Shown piece after piece: positions 12,131 to 14,280 of a DNA stretch of 14,280 nucleotides. The stretch covers positions 11,191 to 25,470 of the forward strand of contig JAGDXH010000012.1 in the NCBI GenBank assembly GCA_023256295.1, written 5' to 3'. The notes beneath the pieces were generated by a model. That model did not search any database, was not told the DNA's origin, and was given only the letters and a program-made list of their open reading frames with translations. A program made the position numbers and the translations under genes. Origin of the DNA: Thermoproteati archaeon. GTDB lineage: Archaea > Thermoproteota > Thermoprotei_A > Marsarchaeales > UBA168. How positions within the stretch are numbered: the stretch's first letter is position 1; each line of letters opens with the position of its first letter.

Positions 12131-13407
12131 TATTTATTGAGCATTTTTGACGGCCCCTCGTATGCGTCTTCATTGAACTCATAATGGATGTCCAGTTTAC
12201 GACGACGATATGGCTTCATGAGGTGTTTGAAAGCCGAGGCAGAAGGAAGAAACTCAGATTCGGGTTTGGGTCTTGGTATGACTTCCGTCTGTTCGTCATG
12301 AGCTGTCGTTCCGCACGGCTTGCATCTGTACTCATGCTGGCCCTTCTTTTCCATCACATGTCCGCAGATTGGGCACCATGGTGCCTTCCTTTCCAGGGCG
12401 TTCCCTGCAATGAACAGGAGCCCCTGAAGGTTCATTGCTTTTTCGATTTTCGGCTGAATTGCACCCCACACTTGAATCCTGTCGCCACGGCGAAGCAGGG
12501 CTGCCTTCTTTACCAGCTCTCCGGTTTGCCTATATGCTATGGCTTCGAAGGTGTTTCCTTGTAGATCCGTGAGCTTAACAAGTAGGTGACCGCCTTGGAT
12601 CATTCTGGGTTGATCCTCCACAGATGCAGTGAGCTTTACGGTGGTGTATGGATGCGCATCCATGATGCTGGGCTTTTCAACAATATGCTCGTTTGTTCCC
12701 TGATTGGTCTTGAATACCATCCAGGGATTCTCTGGATAGTTTGACACGAGGTGATACGCGCCGATTAGCAACAGTGGGTCCTCTCCCCTAATCCCAAACC
12801 ACACCGGGTCTGGTCCGCTGGGGTATATGAGAGGTTTGTTCGCTTTCCGATCGTAGTTTAGAAAAGTCAGTGGAGAAGTCAGGGAATCCATCCACAAAAC
12901 CCCCCTTGGTTCTTCGACACGCGGAAGATCTGTTTCACGATAGCTGATCAGCTCAAACGTGAAATCATCCCACACGTGTTCGGCTGCACTTATAGCTCCT
13001 ATTAGACCGCGAGCGTGACCGTTCCTGCAGAAGGGCCTTCCCTCCAGGTTTTTCAGTTCCAGCTGCAAAACTCTCGGGGTAACGACATCAGTTAGGGCTC
13101 TTCTCCACATGGTTCCTATGGGTTTGTCGCCAGTTATGAATACACCTGGGCTGGTCTTTCCTCCAAATTGCGCCTCAGAAAGGATGAATCTGGCGATGTT
13201 TTCATCATCAGTTGAGCATTTGTTGGCTATTATAAGCACTGCTCCGTTACCTCTTGTTTTCCAGGGAATTTCTGGGTTAAGCCTAATTAAAGCCGGAAAA
13301 TCTGCGAGGCTGAGCGCGAATTTCTTTATCGTCTGATAGGCTACCCAGGTAGTGCAGCCGCCCTCGTAAGAGTCTGTATCGTCTAAAGCAATCCAGGTTG
13401 TGGGCAT
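12130..13407 (-). CDS. tiaS: tRNA(Ile2) 2-agmatinylcytidine synthetase
   Basis: TiaS joins agmatine to C34 of the CAU-anticodon isoleucine tRNA so it reads AUA rather than AUG. The 425-residue protein shows the kinase-like N-terminal core WIALDDTDSYEGGCTTW (5-21), RLNPEIPWKTRGNGAV, the FGGKTSPGVF segment, then an OB-fold (VKLTDLQGNTFEAIAY to RRGDRIQVWG) and a C-terminal zinc ribbon, CPICG with C-K-P-C. I choose ATG 13407 over the upstream GTG-type start at 13437, because family members begin only a few residues before the DDTDS motif. It overlaps the upstream zinc-finger frame by 125 bases. It is the last gene of the RAM-zinc finger-tiaS unit. Its tRNA substrate is not in this window; the CAU tRNA here is the initiator. 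Confidence 0.95.
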   Translation of the reverse strand: MPTTWIALDDTDSYEGGCTTWVAYQTIKKFALSLADFPALIRLNPEIPWKTRGNGAVLIIANKCSTDDENIARFILSEAQFGGKTSPGVFITGDKPIGTMWRRALTDVVTPRVLQLELKNLEGRPFCRNGHARGLIGAISAAEHVWDDFTFELISYRETDLPRVEEPRGVLWMDSLTSPLTFLNYDRKANKPLIYPSGPDPVWFGIRGEDPLLLIGAYHLVSNYPENPWMVFKTNQGTNEHIVEKPSIMDAHPYTTVKLTASVEDQPRMIQGGHLLVKLTDLQGNTFEAIAYRQTGELVKKAALLRRGDRIQVWGAIQPKIEKAMNLQGLLFIAGNALERKAPWCPICGHVMEKKGQHEYRCKPCGTTAHDEQTEVIPRPKPESEFLPSASAFKHLMKPYRRRKLDIHYEFNEDAYEGPSKMLNK

Positions 13408-13675
13408 TGTAACACTCCTTGCAGACCAGAGACCCATCAGTGCACCTAACCGAGTCCTTTAAGCAGACCTGTCTGCCGCAGACCCTGCAAGTACCCACGC
13501 TGAGCTCTTGGCTACATATCTGGCACATGGTTTCGGCGCAAATGGAGCATATTCCTTTCGACAAGTCAAAATCTGCCCTACACGCATCTCTTCCACATAT
13601 AGGACAGTGATACCTAGTATCAGAAAGAGCACCGCAGACTTCGCAGATAAAAAATTCACTTCTCTTCTGTGACAA
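13283..13675 (-). CDS. Multi-zinc-finger protein whose frame runs on into tiaS
   Basis: The first 88 residues hold 15 cysteines, mostly in CxxC pairs (11/14, 24/27, 43/46, 51/54, 63/66, 85/88), giving several zinc knuckles or treble clefs, for example CPICGRDAC, CSIC, CQIC, CRVCGRQVC and CKEC. No enzyme signature is seen; a protein- or RNA-binding adaptor is plausible. The last zinc ligand pair ends at residue 88 and the tiaS ATG begins at codon 90. The remaining 40 codons are therefore just tiaS read in another frame, and the gene has no stop of its own before it. The TTG start at 13675 overlaps the RAM gene by 20 bases. I do not recognise the family. Confidence 0.75.
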   Translation of the reverse strand: MSQKRSEFFICEVCGALSDTRYHCPICGRDACRADFDLSKGICSICAETMCQICSQELSVGTCRVCGRQVCLKDSVRCTDGSLVCKECYNAHNLDCFRRYRLLRGRLHYLGSLSDDKEIRAQPRRFSGFN

Positions 13676-13892
13676 TCATAGTCAGAGTAGATCTTACCTT
13701 GTCTATTTTTCTGACCTTGCTGGTCACGACTTCTTTGAGTGCCTCTAGGCTGGGGGCCTCTATCTTCACGATTATGTCGTAGACACCGTAAACCTCGTAT
13801 GCCTCTTTTACCTCGGGTATCTTGCGAAGCTGCACCAGGGTTTCTTCCTCGCCGCCTATTTCCGTGTTTATAACTACGTACGCGGAGGCCAT
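13656..13892 (-). CDS. Stand-alone Lrp/AsnC ligand-binding (RAM) domain protein
   Basis: The 78-residue protein is a complete RAM domain of the Lrp/AsnC family without a helix-turn-helix: AYVVINTEIGGEEETLVQLRKIPEVKEAYEVYGVYDIIVKIEAPSLEALKEVV follows the beta-alpha-beta-beta-alpha-beta fold, with the G-x-Y-D-I-I-V motif at about 36-42. Such stand-alone domains form ring oligomers and bind amino acids, and may modulate full-length Lrp proteins. The ATG at 13892 is about 26 bases from the TATA element centred near 13918, so the message is leaderless. It heads the operon with the zinc-finger gene and tiaS; the 20-base overlap with the zinc-finger gene suggests coupling. Confidence 0.9.
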   Translation of the reverse strand: MASAYVVINTEIGGEEETLVQLRKIPEVKEAYEVYGVYDIIVKIEAPSLEALKEVVTSKVRKIDKVRSTLTMIVTEEK

Positions 13893-13913
13893 CTCGAAAC
13901 CAGCTCAGGGTAG

Positions 13914-13923
13914 AATATATATC
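13914..13923. promoter_or_regulatory. Shared bidirectional TATA element of the RAM operon and tsr3
   Basis: AATATATATC contains the palindrome ATATATAT (13915-13922). Its centre is about 26 bases from the RAM ATG (13892, minus) and about 24 from the tsr3 GTG (13942, plus). With only 49 bases between the two starts there is room for a single TATA box, so it appears to drive both leaderless transcripts. Confidence 0.6.
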
Positions 13924-13941
13924 TATCTTTTTCATGACATT

Positions 13942-14280
13942 GTGAAAGTCTGGATCTATCGCGTGGGTGATGACAACCCCAAGGCTTGCACTGCCATGCG
14001 GTTGGCAAGGGCTGGACTGGCCGTGCAAGTTCCAACGCCCAGAAGCCTTCCGAAGAGGTCCGTTCTCCTAAATCCATTTGCGAGTGTTTTTCTCTCTCGC
14101 GCAGATAGAGAGCACGCTTTGAGATATGGCCTCTCTCTCATTGATGTATCTTGGGAGCATGCAGGCGAGATCTTTCGCCATGTGAATCACGGGAAGACCA
14201 GAGCACTGCCTTTACTACTGGCTGGGAATCCGGTGAAGCAGGGAGAGCTGTATTGGCTCAGTACGGGAGAGGCGGCCGCC
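13942..14280 (+). CDS. tsr3: Tsr3, rRNA aminocarboxypropyltransferase (5' part, runs off the window)
   Basis: The frame from GTG 13942 is open for 113 codons to the window end. It reads VKVWIYRVGDDNPKACTAMR, then LNPFASVFLSRADREHALRYGLS, DVSWEHAGEIF, and RALPLLLAGNPVKQGELYWLST, matching the RLI-N-terminal-like and DUF367 parts of Tsr3. The enzyme transfers the aminocarboxypropyl group of S-adenosylmethionine to a hypermodified base of small-subunit rRNA in eukaryotes and archaea. The AGNPVxxGxxxxLSTxEA segment is the most diagnostic. GTG is chosen because it is about 24 bases from the shared TATA element; an ATG at 13934 meets a stop at once. The C-terminal part lies beyond the window. Confidence 0.92.
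   Translation, partial: MKVWIYRVGDDNPKACTAMRLARAGLAVQVPTPRSLPKRSVLLNPFASVFLSRADREHALRYGLSLIDVSWEHAGEIFRHVNHGKTRALPLLLAGNPVKQGELYWLSTGEAAA

Noticed and set aside
1..14280. CRISPR arrays, insertion sequences or integrated elements
   Set aside because: No regularly spaced repeats, transposase or integrase frames, or tRNA-flanking direct duplications were seen.

Overview
This window is a compact stretch of archaeal chromosome of roughly balanced base composition. The archaeal markers are direct: genes for the first two committed steps of ether-lipid synthesis (glycerol-1-phosphate dehydrogenase and geranylgeranylglyceryl phosphate synthase), TFS, Elf1, an Sm-like protein, the KH/beta-CASP termination nuclease aCPSF1, a proteasome beta subunit, archaeal DnaG, TiaS and Tsr3. 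Elf1, a probable DUF2153 gene and many TTG/GTG starts placed about 25 bases after a TATA box (leaderless transcripts) suggest the TACK group, perhaps an Aigarchaeota/Thaumarchaeota relative. GC-rich tRNA stems fit a thermophile. The lineage is an inference.

Layout. 1-660: intron-containing tRNA-Leu(UAA) (minus), TFS (plus), tRNA-Asp (plus). 689-4046: egsA, an interrupted small membrane-protein frame (minus), a PadR regulator sharing one palindromic TATA element with it, an Sm-like gene (minus), then Elf1 and GGGP synthase overlapping by four bases. 4040-6573: psmB and aCPSF1 as a minus-strand pair. 6695-8829: UPF0179, an unrecognised 92-residue gene, and a 444-residue protein that reads like a catalytically dead family B DNA polymerase. 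8838-10843 (minus): dnaG, a DUF2153-like gene and a helix-turn-helix gene. 10828-11359: initiator tRNA-Met and a gene-poor stretch flanked by two inverted origin-recognition-box (ORB) elements. 11356-11757: orphan winged-helix gene. 11758-12129: gene-free gap with a folded 92-base inverted repeat. 12130-13892 (minus): RAM-domain gene, multi-zinc-finger gene, tiaS. 13942-14280: start of tsr3, leaving the window.

The main hidden feature is the candidate chromosomal replication origin around 10828-11359. Its two ORBs match each other at 18 of 25 positions, have the TTCCA-N-TGGAA dyad and the G-run expected of Orc1/Cdc6 sites, and point inward. No orc1/cdc6 gene is in view. DnaG, a polymerase-like pseudoenzyme and two uncharacterised DNA-binding-type proteins lie nearby, so this may be an unrecognised origin with its own replication neighbourhood. 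Transcription (TFS, Elf1, aCPSF1), RNA (Sm, TiaS, Tsr3, three tRNAs), membrane lipid and protein-turnover genes make up the rest: core informational genes with little sign of recent transfer.
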